Shown here: positions 11,860 to 26,199 of the stretch, piece by piece
Layout: every line of letters begins with the position of its first letter
Position numbering within the stretch: the stretch's first letter is position 1
NCBI GenBank assembly: GCA_000231825.2
Contig: JH720344.1
Span: forward strand, 292,733-356,732
Direction of reading: 5' to 3'
DNA from: Tetrahymena elliotti 4EA
Lineage: Eukaryota > Ciliophora > Oligohymenophorea > Hymenostomatida > Tetrahymenidae
DNA length: 64,000 nt
Notes under the pieces: generated by a model
What the model was told of the DNA's origin: nothing
Seen by the model: only the letters and a program-made list of their open reading frames with translations
Database searches by the model: none
Translations under genes and position numbers: made by a program

Positions 11860-14800
11860 TCATATAAAATTGTACTAAGTTTAGTTAATAGATTTTATAG
11901 CTGAAGAGTCAAGCTTTTTATGAGTAGTTAGCCTGATTTACCAATGGACATTTTTTGAAGGAGTTGAGAGTGGATGTCTCATATATGTATCTAATTTAGA
12001 TTAAATAGAGTGGATGGCTAAGTTTTGCTTCAGGCTTTTTTATAGTAATTGATTTTTTAAAATATTTTGATTGGAGCTTATTTATTTGAATGGTTTGCTG
12101 TAATCATCTATTATGCAGGGCTTAAAGTCTATATTCTTAGTACTTTTAGTTTAAGATATAAATAAATTATCTTTATCAGGAAGAGATATATTAATTGAAG
12201 ATGCATTCTTTTTTTTTTATGTACTTTAAACCTAAGAAAATTTGTAACCTTCTTCATTAAAATGGGTTCTTTTACTAGTTGGCATAAAAAATTTAAAAAT
12301 ATAATCATTTGGTTAGTTTTATGCCTATACTTATTAAGTATTTTATTATTAGTATTCTGTATTTAATTTATCGAATTCTTGGGTATAATTTGTAAATTAC
12401 TAACTTCCATAAATAGTGTTCATATTTGTATTCAGTTTCTAATTCTCCTATGTATTTTGAAAGGTTTTAATGGAAACACTTGAAGAAACTTTACTATTTT
12501 AACCCTTACTTGATTATAATCTTTCAACATGCTAGGGAAATTCTTCTTTATTTTCAATATGTACCTTTGTTAAATTACACATTGAAACTGGTCTCTTTCT
12601 CTTTATTTTATTATCATTAGGAGCATAAGACTAATGAGTATCTGTTGTAGTAAGCTTTGTATAAGGTTATTATTAAGTCTGGAAGGTTGTTTGAGTTCTT
12701 ACAGAGATTGGATAATGTAAAAATGTGTTAAATTCTTGCATTGATTGTGTTTTCTAATGTTAGATTTCTTATTTAATATATTTTGTTTTATCAAAAGCAT
12801 CGCTTGCTTTGTTCATTATTTCATAAGGTCTTAACTTGAGGTGTGGGGTTTTTTTATAAGGCATTTTTTATATAACATCCTCAAAAATATGCAATTTCAT
12901 TCCTTCAGGATTCCTATCTTAGTCTTTGATTCTTTAGTAAAACTTAAATCTAAGTCTGTTATGTAAATTGTTTTCTACCTAAGTAATCTTTACTTTCTTG
13001 TGACAAGCAGACTAAGCTCTCTTCATTTGTGGCTGTAAAATTTAATCATGGTTTTTTTATTCTTAATCAATTTACTTTTTATTTTGCTGTATATTATTTG
13101 ACTAAAATTATATTTGACTTTAACTTTTTTGCAATTAAGTTTGTTGTTACTGATGTTGCTATTATGTTTGTTAATGAGCCAAAATTATTTTATGACTCTG
13201 AGATTTTTTTATTTTTTAATGTTTTACTTCTTATTCATCCATTTGGAAATCTACTAGACTGCTATTATGTGAGTATTAAAAATTCTTATAATAAGGTTGG
13301 TTATTTGCTATATTTTATTCTATTGAGTTAAAATTGTTTAGATGGGGTTACTCCATTACTAGTGTGTTTACTAAGTAGTTTTTGGATTCATTAATTAATG
13401 ATGAAAATGTTATATTTTTATTATTACCCTCATTTTTTTATGTATTTGTTTAGTTAAATTGATTGAAAAGGGAATTTTTAATGTTATTTCCAACATAATT
13501 TTTTAGATAATTTGATTGAGATGTTTTTAAGTCAATTTACTGTTTCATTACACTTGAGCTTTAGGGGGAATTGATAAAGTAATTATTCTAAAAAGTAGAA
13601 GTTTTTGGAGTGGTATTATGTGATTGAGGTGATCTATGAGTTAATTTAAAGCCTTATTTGTGGCTCATGTAGTTTTCAACAAGTTAAGAATCTTATTCAT
13701 TTTATTATTCAATTAAAGATTGATGAGAAGATATATGAGAATTATCAAATACTCGAGACTATTAAGCACTCTATACTTTTTTAGGAGTTTCAAGCATAAA
13801 ATTAGATCTCCCATTTAGCTTCTATTTTGATTCATCTCTTGGAGTCTGTATAAAATTAGAATCTGTATTATGCAAACTCATTTTAAAATAATCTTTGAAA
13901 GTAGATGTTTTTTTATCATGTGTTTAACCTCCTTGATTTACATTTTATAGATCAGTAATAGTTTTCCATTTATTTGAACTGACAGATAATTATTTATATT
14001 GATCTTCTCTCCTTAAATTTTCTTCTATTGTTTCATCCTTGAAAATAAAATCTTTGTAAGCATTGTAACTTTGGTTAATATTTATCATAATTTTTTCTAT
14101 TTCCTCTTTTTAAAGCATCACCTTGGTTTCAACTTTCTGTTTACTTAATTCATCAGAAAGTACATGATCAATAAAATCTTACTTTTTCAACTAATAAAGT
14201 TATCCTATTGAAGTTATACAAACAAGAGAGTATTGCATTCCTTTTAAGTTATTTAATATCTCAGCTTCACCAATCGTTTACATTTTACTGAGCAATAAAA
14301 TCTTTATTTTAACAAAATAGATTCATCAAAAGATATTTAAAAAAATAATAAATCCATTATTACACTTGTTAATTTTTTTGATTTATTGTTGAGATACTTC
14401 ACATTTTAGTACATTAAACCTTATTCTCTTTCATCTTCCAACACATTATTTTTAAATAAACACTTTTAGTACTTTTTACAATATAATTAATATACTAATT
14501 TAATATCTTTTAATAATATTATTTTGAATTAAATCCTTCAATTTATTTTCATCACTAATGAATATCTTTTTAAAGAGATATTTTGAAGAATTAATTGCTT
14601 TTACTAAATAGATAGATAATATCTTTTTTATGATTTGATAGTTAAACGAAAATATATTTTATTAAGTCTTAAAAAATAAAGAGAAAAAAATGTAAACATC
14701 AAATTAAATAAAAATAATAATTCTAAATTAATTTGATGGATTAATAAGGATAAATAAAATTACCATGAATTCGCCTTACTTGACTATATAAAAATAATCT

Positions 14801-15683
14801 GAAGGGTCTTCTTCTTGGAATACAAAGGAATTTATAGAAAAATTCTTTATTTCTATGTGGTTATACAATTTTTTAATTTCAGTAAGTGTCCAGTTATTAA
14901 AGTAAGGAATTTATTTCAGCTATTCTACAACATTAATCAGTCTTTTTTTTTCTTGATAAGCGAGTAGACTAAAATAAGATTCCTTACTAATTGCTAAGAG
15001 GTGAGTATCAGTTAGACATTTAGCATAATATTTCCTCAACTAAGTTTTTTAAAATTAGAATCATTTATTTTCATTACTATTATAAAGCTTTTATTATTTA
15101 TTTGTTTACTTCTTTATTCTGCATTTGGAATTCTCCAAAACTATCTCCTTGATAATACTTTCTTAAGTTAATTATAGATTTTTCATCATCTTTTGCTAGA
15201 GATTTTACTTTCTTCCTTGAAGGTATATTTTTGTTAGTTGCTGGGCTTTCATTGGTTTATGTTTAAATTTTATAAGTCAAAATCTACTTTTGAACAATAC
15301 CATCTATTAAGATGTAGAACAAATCAGATAAATCGCCTTTTATTGTTAAAATGTTAATAAAATGAGCAACCAAAATAAAAGAAAGTATTTAAACATTTTC
15401 TTATACCTTATTTAAATATATACTGACCAGCTTTGATAAATTTATATTGAGAATTTAATATGCAGTCTTTGATTAATGTGTGAAACTTATTTTAAGAATA
15501 ATAATAGCTGAAGAATTCTAAATTAGATAGCTGTTTTGCTATATTTTCAATGTCTGATTCATCTTTAGGACTTAGTTTTAAATTTAGTATCAGCTCCTAT
15601 GAATATTTTAAATTGCTTATTTTTATTTTAAAACTTTTATTTACTTCATCTATCTGAGACTGAAAGTAGTTGTCATCATTCAT
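11860..15683 (-). CDS. protein with two cyclic-nucleotide-binding domains
   Basis: Four exons: 15407-15683, 15110-15336, 14764-15039, 11860-14301; the sum gives 1073 residues and all joins keep frame. Introns are 70, 70 and 462 nt. The first cNMP-binding domain (about residues 30-190) shows FIKAGQYIFKQGDLSDLFYI and the phosphate-binding-cassette-like GDSFGEF near residue 157, followed by a strand ending LLAISKESY. A second domain (about 200-310) shows IKNFSINSFVFQEEDPSDYFYI and KQGEF, then LVCITSIGQLYQLKKQDF. Its cassette is degenerate (IGEAEILNN), so it may not bind nucleotide. The remaining 750 residues are polar, N/Q/S/T-rich and without recognisable domain; the C-terminal quarter is basic. 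There is no kinase domain or membrane span. Such proteins are abundant in ciliates and may read cAMP or cGMP in ciliary signalling, which is inference. Confidence 0.85.
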
Positions 15684-16656
15684 AATAAATATGTTTAATA
15701 GTGTTTGTAGAAATTAATTTAAAGTGTCAATTGATTAAAATTAATAACTCCAAAATTATAATTAGCAAAATTCAAAATAGCCCTTATCTAATAAGGAAAT
15801 GCAGTTATTTAGTCGCTTATTATCAGAAAAATAGCAAATTATTTTCAAAATTTTACTTTATTTCACAATTAAAATTATTTTTAATTAAAAATATTATGAA
15901 ATACCAGCAAAAGAATTTAATTTTTAAATGTGTTTATTAAATATCCAGTAAAATTAAGTCATGCAATATTGGTTTTCTAAACTGTGTGAATATTAAAAGA
16001 TTAATCAAAAAAAAAATCAACTCTTTCAAATTTTAATTGTTTTTTTCTTATCTTTTCAAAAGAAATATTTTGCTTTTCTAATTAAAAAACAACATTACAC
16101 AAATGTTAAGCAAAAAATAAAAACTTTTAAAAAAAAAAGATAATAGTAGATTTTGAAGAAAAATTTAATAATTTTGCTTTGAATAAAATAATAAATATTT
16201 AATATTTTAGTTAAAACTAAATTTAAAATAGCAATCTAATTCGAGTTTTAAGTTTTAAGCTTTAGAATAAAACCTTTTGATCACAAATAAATTTAAAGAC
16301 TTTTAGGGTTAATAGTAAATTTAAATGCAAATTATTGCTTACAAATGAATAAGCTTCAAAAATTTATTCATTATTTTATAATTTATTCTAAACCTTTTTT
16401 TCATCTGAACTAATATGAAATTGCAAATTTATAGACTCAGAGAATAGAATTGAGATATAAATATTAAAGAGATAATTAATAAAATAGTTAATTAGGAATT
16501 CAAAATATTTTATTAGTTCTAAAATGATTTAAAACGTTTAGAATAAAAGTTGATGAATAAGTAATAAAGAAAAACAATTGAAATAAATATTTACAAGAAT
16601 ATAAAAAAAAACTTTTTTTTAGATTTAGATTATATTTTTTTTGAAATAAGTTTTAT
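15684..16656. other. intergenic region
   Basis: Very AT-rich spacer of about 970 bp with no supported gene. A 79-residue frame at 15701-15940 has only A/T-driven composition and is treated as noise. Confidence 0.6.
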
Positions 16657-19600
16657 TCAAGATATATTTTCAGCTGATGGAATTCTATTTAGCTTCTTAA
16701 TTGAGATGGGTTTAAATTATGTGAGCTTAGGACTATTAATATCAATCTTCTATTTTAGTTTGAAAAATTATAATTTTAATAAATTTAAAAAATATATTTT
16801 ACCTCACAAGACATTAGGGCTAATGATTTTTCAAACTCATAACTTTCTTAGTAATTTTTATAATTAGACACTGAGCTTTATTCTTCATGATTTTAATGAG
16901 AAAGTTTATATCTGCTGTTTTGATTGAAATTGAAAGATGAGTGAGATTTGTTATTGTCTTTTAAATTAGTTTATAGCTCCTCTTAAATTGTTTCATTTTC
17001 TAAAGAGTTATAATTACTTAAAAAGTTTTTAGTGGGTTTTACAAAATACAAATCTTGATCAAAATTATCTTGGTTAATCTAGCCTTTGATTTTAAAAAGA
17101 TTTTCATCCTTTATCATGACAGTATCTTGATTATTTTCCTATGCTTAAAAATGAATCATTTGACTGCTATAATTATTTGAAGAATTTTTATCATATAATT
17201 TGATCTCACAGTTTTATTCAATAGGAGAATCTTGATAAACTGGAAATTACCTATTATTTTTGCTGTAGATTAAATCATCAGAATTCTTTTTGTGGTTTTC
17301 ACCAACACTAGAATTATCTTTAATTTAATTTTCTGATTTGAATCTAATTACATTTAATTCACCATTTAATAGTTGCTTATATTATTTTATTGAATATCTC
17401 TAAGAATTTTTTTTAGTATGGTTCCTCAAAATTTTTCTCTGCCCTTAGCTCTGTAAAGCTTATTATGATGATTAATTTAATAATGGTAAAGGAGAATTTG
17501 TATTCATAGTGTGTGGAGATTGTTAATAAAAAGTATTAGTATTTAGAATACCTGATCCCCCAGCTGAGCTTAATACTTTATTAGGAACTAAATTCAAAAA
17601 TTAATTAGATAACTTACTATTTTATGCAACTAATTATTATTGCAGCAAAGAAGGTACTTATAAACGTTAACTGTATTAATTTCCTTCTTATTCAGGACTA
17701 ATGTAGGTTTGTTTTCTCATTTTACGAACATTTATAAAGAATTAATTCAGAATGTAGTTATTTTTATCATAAATTCTGATCAAAATATCCCCAACATCTG
17801 CAGAGGTAGGTTTTCCACTCAATATTAAAGAATTTTATGTAACTTCACATTTTATCCATTCAGGCAAATTTGAGTTTTTAGGATTTTGGATTTCTTAGAA
17901 ATCAAGGAAAAATTTTTGACGAATCTTAGGAAAACAACCACATCTTGAGTCATCCTCTCTTTTTTTAAAAGCAACTACTTTCCTAATGTTAGAGTGCTAA
18001 ATATGTATTGTCTCGCCATAGCTTGGTTCCTATCTCTTAATGGTTTTATTGGTATATCCATATCCATCTGATTTAATCTTCTCAAAAAGCAAATAGTGAT
18101 TATATGAGTTATTCTTTTCTATTGAATTAGAATTTGCCTCTTCTAAAGTAAAAATTATTTTATTTTCATCTATTATTATTATTGGTAAGTTTTGCTCTAA
18201 CTAAGAAAAGTTATATGAATCGACATTAGTATGGCTATTACTCTCTTCAATAGTAGGTACTGCAATTTTCTCATTTATTTTTTCTGGATATACAATCTTT
18301 GTGTAATACTATTTTAAATTTAATAAAAAAATTGTATAAAATTTATTGGATATTAATTAACTTTTTGAATTTTATTAAAAATTCCAAATTAATTGATCAT
18401 TCTTAAAGAGCATAAAAAAACATTAAAAAATTTAATTTTTAATATTTAATAAATTCCACCACAAATTGAGTTGTTTTTAAAAGTAAAGTAAGAAAGAAGA
18501 GAAGAATTTTATTGTAAATAAAGAAAGAAAAATCTTAATTAATTTAAATGATAAAAGTAATAAAAGACTCATCCTTTTTGTCAATTAATAATTTATTCTT
18601 AAAAAAGCTAAGAAATTTTAGAAGTTTTATTAAAAATAAAATTTAAACTTTTTTGTTATTAATAAAATCTATCTTTATTTTACACAATTTTTTTTTCTTT
18701 CTCTTATGCTTTTGTCAAATAAATATTGTGTCATATGATAATATTAATGCTTTAAATGAATAAGAGTTCATTAATTTGATCATTCTTTGTAGAAAATAAA
18801 TTACCTTATACCAATCCTTGCGATATCCTTTTTTTTATGCTATAACTTTGAGTTGCTAATACACCTCTTAGGTAGCTAAATCTTCTGAGAGCATTTAACA
18901 TGAAAAAGCACCTTTAACCAAGTTAGTAAGCCTAAAATTAGTGATTTTGAATTCCTGGTCTTTTAATTTAGAATAGAAGTGCTTATTTTATGAATAAATA
19001 CTCTTAAGCTTTTCTATCAATAGTTGAGTATCTATTTCTTTTTATTGAGTCAGATATTTTTTGAAATTTACTTTTGTACTGTTATTATCTATTTTTTCAT
19101 TCTTTATGAATTACTTCCAAAGTTTATGGAATTCTCCAAGATAATTTGGAATGAGAATAATAATTTTATAGAAATTTCTATTAACGATAGCAGGTTCACT
19201 TGAATAGGTGTATCTTTCAAAATATCTAAAGTATTAAATTTTAGCTCTATAACAATAAAATAAAAGAATGATTATCAGGAAAAAAAAGCTGACTATACAT
19301 ATCATTACAATTATTTCAATAGGTATTCTCTCAAAATGAATATCGAATTCATCTGTAGCCCAATATTTATTTGAGTTTGTTAGAGTTGCATTTATTAATA
19401 TTGTATATTTTTTAGAAAGCTGAGATAAACTTCCTTACCATCTAAATTATCTATTACTAGGATCGAAATCAATCCAATCTAATCCTTAAATACTGATTGA
19501 ATTATTGTTATCTTATTTTAAGAAAGCCTTTTTTTATTTAAATAAAAATATTTCTCAAAAGAACAACTTAAATTAGATTTTTTTTTTACAAATTTTGCAA

Positions 19601-22600
19601 TAAAAAAAACTCTTATTGTTTCTGAAAAAATTAAACAATTTTATTCATTTTAATTTGTAAAATCAAAGCAGCAAATAATTGCTATTATTTTAATAAATAA
19701 TTTACCTTGAATTAGATACCCTCTTGCTAAGGTAAAAGGTACTAAAATGTGTTACTTGAGAAAGTGAAGGTGTATTCCTTTTAGACTATTTTTTTAAGTA
19801 ATTCAGTTAATACATTTTAATTTTTTTGTTAGATTTACCTGTTAACGATTCACTCATTTAGTCTTAGAATTATTATTTGAGAGAGTTGGCATCTTTTAAT
19901 TGCTTTGCATTCTAGAGAAATTTTAATTATGGAACTTTATAAATCTGAATAAAGTCAAAGTTTATGTTATCAATAAGGATAACTTAAACTAGAATTTCTT
20001 CATCTATTTAATTTAAAACAACTTGGACTCCATCAATTAATACTTAATTGACATTTATAGTAAAACCTTCGATAACAACTGATTTAAAATCTTAGGACAT
20101 GCTTATTTATGCTTAAAGTGACACTTTATTCTCTATGAAATATGATTTATTATCAAGAATCATGATTATAATCTTGACACTTTAAGAGATTGTCTAAATT
20201 GGTTATTATTTGTTTTCTAAATACATAATGTTTAAAGATAAACTGGAAACTACATTAAATTTAATAGGTTAGTAATATATTGATTATAGTAATATTTGTT
20301 TAATATAGTCTTATGTTAAGTTTAAGTTAGTGTATTAAGTAGAATTGTCTAAATCTATAAAAAATATTGAATCTTAGTAGAAGTTATCCAAATTTAAGTA
20401 ATCATTTTCATTCAAAACTGCTCTTTATTTCTAATTTATTTTATTTGAAAAATGAATGAAATTTAAAAAATTAAATTTTAATCAAAATAAAATATTTTTT
20501 ATAAATTCTTACTAGCTTTTGGTAGATTTAATTGGACTGAATAGCATTAATTGAATAAGATTGAGATTGAGTTACAAAAGAAGTTTAGTTAAGTTTAATC
20601 AAAATTTGTAAGAGAAGAATATTCAAACCATTGTTATTTGATAATCCATTTTTATCAATAACCATTTTTAATTTATTTTTATTTTAGTTAAATTGCATCC
20701 AAGATTCAATAGCACTCACTTAGAATTCTTTATAGTAAAATACTTATTGAATTTTAATTGATTAATTAAATAGAATAGATGAAAAGATTAGCTCAATAGT
20801 TTCTCCAACTAAAAGTGGCTAATTTGGTGCCACTGCTTTCATAAAAGTAAAATTATTTTATTTTGTTATTTTTCTTATTTATGTATGAATTTTTAATTAA
20901 AAACCTATTGATTAGAAACGTAATCCGGTTGCAGTTAAGTAAGTTATAAATTACTTATTTGGTGCCTCTCTTAGAGCAAAAGATTTTTCAAAGCCAAACT
21001 ATATTTATGCCATTTTTTAAGGACTACTTTTATTTGATATATCTATTACAGCTAATTATCCATCTTCAATAATAGAAACATATATTATATCTTAATTAAT
21101 CATGCTCTGGTATGCATACAAAGCTTAGGCCCCTAAATTCAAAGTGGATTAAATATAAGCATTTTCTTTATCTATAAAATTAATAATTGTTATCCCTTTA
21201 TATCCATCACTTACAAATATATAATTTTCATCATAACTTAAAATGCATTTCTCTCCTCCATAGGTCATGAAATTACCTATCAAATTAGGGCTTTTAAGAA
21301 TTTTCATGTTAAATATTAGCAAACCATAGTATCTTAGAGAAATTGCTAAATAATTAGCGTCTGAACTCATTAATATACTCTCAGCTGTAACTTGCATATC
21401 ATAGTCTATTACATTTATTTCGCTAATCATTTTCAAATTTGTTAAATCACTAATATCCAGTAAGTAGGCTCCTTGATATCCATTAGCAATTGCCAAGCAA
21501 TCTCTTTAATATAAAATATAGTTAATAAAAGCTATTTTTTAATTTTAGTATCTCAAAAAACATAAACGCTCATTTCGTTAAAACTATTTCTCTCTTTTTT
21601 AAAGTAAAGAAATTTATTTTTGATAGTTACTGATTGAATAAATTATCAAATAATCTATCTTAAAAATTTAAATCATGAGTTATTTCAAAGTATCTTTTTA
21701 TCTCTTTTTTGATTAAGGAAGTCAATGATAGTTATTTATTTATTCATTCATTCTTTAAATAATCTAGCTAACTGTTATTTAATTTTAAGCTGTAAGAATT
21801 ATAAAATATGATATTTATAACTATTTATCTCTTTAAAACGTAGAGATAATTCTATATTGATATTATCTTATTTATTTTCAAAATTTATTTAAAACAGTTT
21901 ATAAGGCATCTTTTCAATGAAATATTTCTTTTTAATTTATTCAATATATTATCAATTATTTATTTTTTTATAAAATTTAAAACTTTTATTCACTTTGAAG
22001 CAAATTTGTTACTTACAGCAAAATATCAAATAAAATACTTTTAAATTTGTTAGGAAATGTTAAAACATTTCTTTGTTTAACCTTTTTCTCTAACAAAGTA
22101 TTCATTTGTTGGATATTATTTGAGTAAAATATAAAGTAATAAGCATCTGTTTTTATTTGATTTATTATTATATGAGGTTCTATTCTAAATATTAAATTTG
22201 AGTGGAGGGGGATTAAAGAAATTTTTATGTTTAAATTTGTTAGAAAATAAAAAAAATATTTACAGTTTTGAGTTGTAAACTATCCCATCACTGTCACTGT
22301 TTTATAATGGGTGATTGAACTCTCCTACTTTTTTAATTGAGGTTAAGTTTTTAATGTCCCATAAAATAATTCCTTTTTCTGAGCTGCCTTAAACAAGAAG
22401 ATTTTTTTCTTCTATTAAATGAACTGAATCTGTACTAGCAGAAGGATATATATTTGATGAGAACATCTTAATTGGAGGAAGGAAGGTGCTATTTCTCAAT
22501 TGAAATACCTCTATACCCTAGAAAGCTCCAGCTAGATATAAATATTAGCTATTTGAAGAGTATTAGTAATCCCAAGGAATTGAATCTTAATCAAAAATCT

Positions 22601-23774
22601 CATAGCTTCTTGAAATATGAGTATTAAATACATTAGGAATGTCTACATTATAATTTGCTTCTACCTTGTTCACAATTTACAAGCAACATCCATTAGCATA
22701 GAGAAAGGAGTTATCAGAATTAAATAAAAAGATATGGTTTGCCAATCCACTTATTGATATTGTTTATATTAATATTGGATTGAGTTTGTTTTCATTATTA
22801 GAAATATCAAATACATAAACTCCTATTGATCTTAATCCTACAAAGAGCAATTTCTCATCTGAAGATACTTCTATCGCTCTAGAAGTTCCTTGAAAACTAA
22901 TATGGTTTACCCAGATATCATCTTTTGCTTTAAAAATATTTTCGTTTTAGTAAAGAGTAGAGAAGTCACCTACAAACAGCCCATACCACTCTTCAACTGC
23001 ATAAACAATTTAGCCTTAGTTAACCATCCTGAGATCAACCACCTACCACTCTGGTAGCTTTTGAGATACTAAATAAGGCTAATTTTTCTACTAAATATTA
23101 ATAACACTAACTCCATTGATTAAATTAGCTACCATTAAATACTACTCATCTGGAGTACTGTAAATATAGTTAGATTCTCCTGAATAGATCCCTACATGCA
23201 TAGAGATAGTGAAATCACTTTGTGTTTTGCCTTAGCCAGTAACTAAAACTAAATAGATATACCCTTCACTTCCTATATAAATGTATGAAGCTGTTGAGTC
23301 TACATAAATACTATCAACAGAACTTCCTATTTAATTATTGCAAACTAATTCTAATTAGCCATTTTAAGAGTTTATTTAGTATATTGAATAGCCTTCTTTG
23401 CCCATAGAAGCATAAAGTTGCCCTTTTCTTAAGAAAATTCTTTTGCATATAATGTTAAATTACTAAAGCTATTGTTGTGAAGATGAGTCAATTACAAACA
23501 ATCCTCCATTAAGCGCAGCAACATATATTATATTAAACAGGGGATGCTTAATGCTCATGAAGCTCTGTATTTTTAAAGACTGAATTGTTGTAAAATTACT
23601 TGCTTTATTACCTATATACTGAAGGTTTATGGAAGTAGAAGGTATAGGTTCATATATTTTTTCTACTTAATTTTGCTGCTCAGTAGTGTCTGCAGAAATG
23701 CAAAAATTCCATTAATAAACTATTAAAAAAATCAAAAGTAAATTTCTGCTGGAAAGCAAGCCTGAAAGCATCAT
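16657..23774 (-). CDS. LVIVP-propeller/cadherin-like membrane protein A
   Basis: Seven exons: 22264-23774, 20905-21503, 20513-20835, 19720-20430, 18805-19527, 16803-18308, 16657-16749; the sum gives 1821 residues with consistent phases and TGA at 16657-16659. An N-terminal signal peptide (LLLIFLIVYQWNFC) is followed by a beta-propeller of LVIVP-like repeats such as ANGYQGAYLLDISDL and LRSIGVYVFDISNN (to about residue 690). Next come a beta-rich region and a dystroglycan/cadherin-like (CADG/He_PIG) domain with GLDWIDFDPSNRQF. One membrane span (IIVMICIVSFFFLIIILLFY, about 1118-1140) follows. The inside tail has an alpha-helical part ending KDWYK, then a second cadherin-like sandwich (LPEWIKCEV, LILSGKP, GDILIRIYD, about 1440-1490) and a Q/N/S-rich end. 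Probably a cell-surface adhesion or receptor protein; the ligand is unknown. The 760-nt intron 21504-22263 could hide an exon I did not find. Confidence 0.85.
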
Positions 23775-25445
23775 ATATGAAGAGTAGTTTATTGAATATT
23801 TAATCAATATAACAAGTAATTTTATTTATAAAAAATGGGTTTATCTAAGCTTAAAATTGACTTGCTAGCTTTCTTGCTTTTTTGCTTAATTTAATAATTA
23901 ATATTAATTAAAAATTAATACAATAAGCAATTTATGCAGTAAAATAACATTAATTGCAAAAAATAAAATAACATGCAATCACAAAAATTAATAAAAAATA
24001 AATCAAGCAAACAAACAAAGAATCAAAGTGAGTTCACTATTTTCTAAATAAATAAACAATTTCATCTTTTACGATTTTACTTGTTTAAAATTTTCAGGTT
24101 TTTAATGAATAGGATTATTTTAATATCTGCTAACAAGGCACTATTTTCTTTTTAAATTTTAGAATAACCATTTATTATTTGTAATATTATCTTTCAATTT
24201 TACTAACCTGTTTTTACAAAAATATTATTCCTACCTTTTTCTGTTTATTGCATAAGATAAGATGAACTCTGATGTAAAAATACAATAAAAAAGTAATTGA
24301 TGTAAACTAAAATATTTATTATTTTTTTTATTCTTAAAGGCATTAAAGGTTATCTTCATTTTGAAAGTATAGAAATCACAAGGTTTTATCAATAGTAATT
24401 ATTTACTATAATAAAATTTACAAAAATGAAAGTAATTCTAAAGAAAATAATATATATATTTATTTATACATAAAATCTTTAAAAAATAATTATAAAAAAG
24501 AATTTCTTTGAATTAATTAAATTCACTTTATTTTCAGTTACAAGTACTTATTTAATGAACTAATAATTTGATATTTTCCCTATTTTGTCAATAACAATTA
24601 ATTTAAATCCTCAAATACCTGATCTACTAAATATTTTCTTTATCAAAAATAATATGAGAAATTAACTTTCATACTTCTTATCTCGCTTTATTTTTCAGAA
24701 TTACAATCATACCTTTATAAATTATTTTATTATTTTTTCTTTTATTTTAAATATTTCATTTATTAATTAATTTCTAATTTTATTAACTTTCTTTAAAATA
24801 TTTTTTTTATTGCAAAAATCCAAAAATTAATGTTGATTCTTTGGAAAAGTAAGATTAAAAAGTAAGAGTAAATTAAAAAAATATCTCTTAATAAAGAAAG
24901 AAATTAAAATTAGAAATAATGAATCAATTTTTTCAATCGTTCAAAAACTAGTATATAAATCTATCTTTTTTTAATTCTGATAACAAATAATCCAAAACTA
25001 ATCAGCCTTTCTGGAATACTAAAGTATTCTCAAAAAATGTATTTATCAAAAAATACAAATATTAGATATATATTAAAAGTCATTCATTACTACTTTTTAT
25101 TTTTATTTAAAAATTTTTAAAAATGATTTTTGAACAAAACAAAATTTAAACTTCATGTTGATAGACCCATTTCAATAAAATTGTTAAATTTAAAATAAAA
25201 TAAAAATAAAAAAAATCAAATATTTTATTGAAAGAAAAAGATAAATTTGTTATTATAATAATATGACAATAATTATTTTTAAATATCGATTAAATCAATG
25301 TCTTAATAATTGAAAAATTTTATGAATAATTCTTAAATTTAATTAATAGATTTTAATGAATAAAATGATAGATAAATATATAAATATAGTATACTTTAAT
25401 ATTTTATAAAATTATTTGCTATAAACTAATAGTAAATATTTAATA
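23775..25445. other. intergenic region
   Basis: About 1.7 kb of very AT-rich sequence between the start of propeller protein A and the 3' end of the small gene at 25446. No open frame, RNA gene or repeat array recognised. Confidence 0.55.
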
Positions 25446-26054
25446 TCAATCATTATTTAATGTTTCTTCCATTAGCTCTACTGAGTTCTTTGCTGCTAAG
25501 AAAATGGTTAATAAGATAATCTTATTAGTTATAAATTTTCCTTGAGATTATTTTGGTGGGGTGTAAGCCTCTATAGCTTTTTCTTAAGTTAATTGATTCA
25601 GTTAATGCAACTTATTTAAAAAGGTAAGTTACGTTCTAATATAATTTAGAAATTCTTCAATATCTGAATTTTAATCAGAAGCATTTATTAATCTTATAAT
25701 TAAAATCATTTATTTCATTAAGTGTAGAAATAATTTCTTAATATTAGGACTTTAAGTCTCTGTTAGAAATTTACTCCAAAATCTATGTAAAAATTTAATT
25801 TAATCTTCATAGTTCTAAAATCTTATATAATCAATAAATATCATATCTTCTTAAGTTAATGAAAAATCAATTTATTTCATTCTTTGTCTCAGTTCTTGTA
25901 GGATTTCTTTATTCACTGAATTTTAATTATTCCATTAGTTCATCTTTTTAATTATTTTTAACCATTTATCTTAAATTATTTCAATTTGATCTATCAAATC
26001 ATCATATTATCCTTCATATTAGAAAGGTTCATTAAATAGCTCTAAAAGATTCAT
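25446..26054 (-). CDS. hypothetical protein, 202 residues
   Basis: A single open frame from ATG 26052-26054 to TGA 25446-25448 with TAA/TAG as glutamine. The product is rich in isoleucine, leucine, glutamine and glutamate and looks all-helical (FIDYIRFQNYEDQIKFLHRF, LFLHLMKQMILIIRLI). Near the C-terminus is a hydrophobic stretch (IILLTIFLAA) too short to be a confident membrane span. The same frame stays open upstream to about 26180 (YYENIIQLIQEKLRKEQ) without an ATG, so a further 5' exon is likely. I do not recognise the family. It lies between propeller genes A and B in the same orientation, but nothing suggests a shared function. Confidence 0.55.
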
Positions 26055-26199
26055 TTTAATCTAGTTATTTCTAATTATTTATTCTTTTCTTAATTTTTCT
26101 TAAATTAATTAAATTATATTTTCATAATAATTATTTTAAGCATTCAAATGTTAAATTATAAATTCATTCAAAATATTTATTCACAAATTCATATTAAAT

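Noticed and set aside
11860..13026. A separate 388-residue gene starting at ATG 13024-13026
   Set aside because: The frame continues upstream without a stop and splices to cNMP-binding exons, so that ATG is internal.
13029..13331. Plus-strand 100-residue open frame
   Set aside because: It lies opposite the long glutamine/asparagine-rich tail of the cNMP-binding protein, whose frame is continuous from 14301 to 11860.
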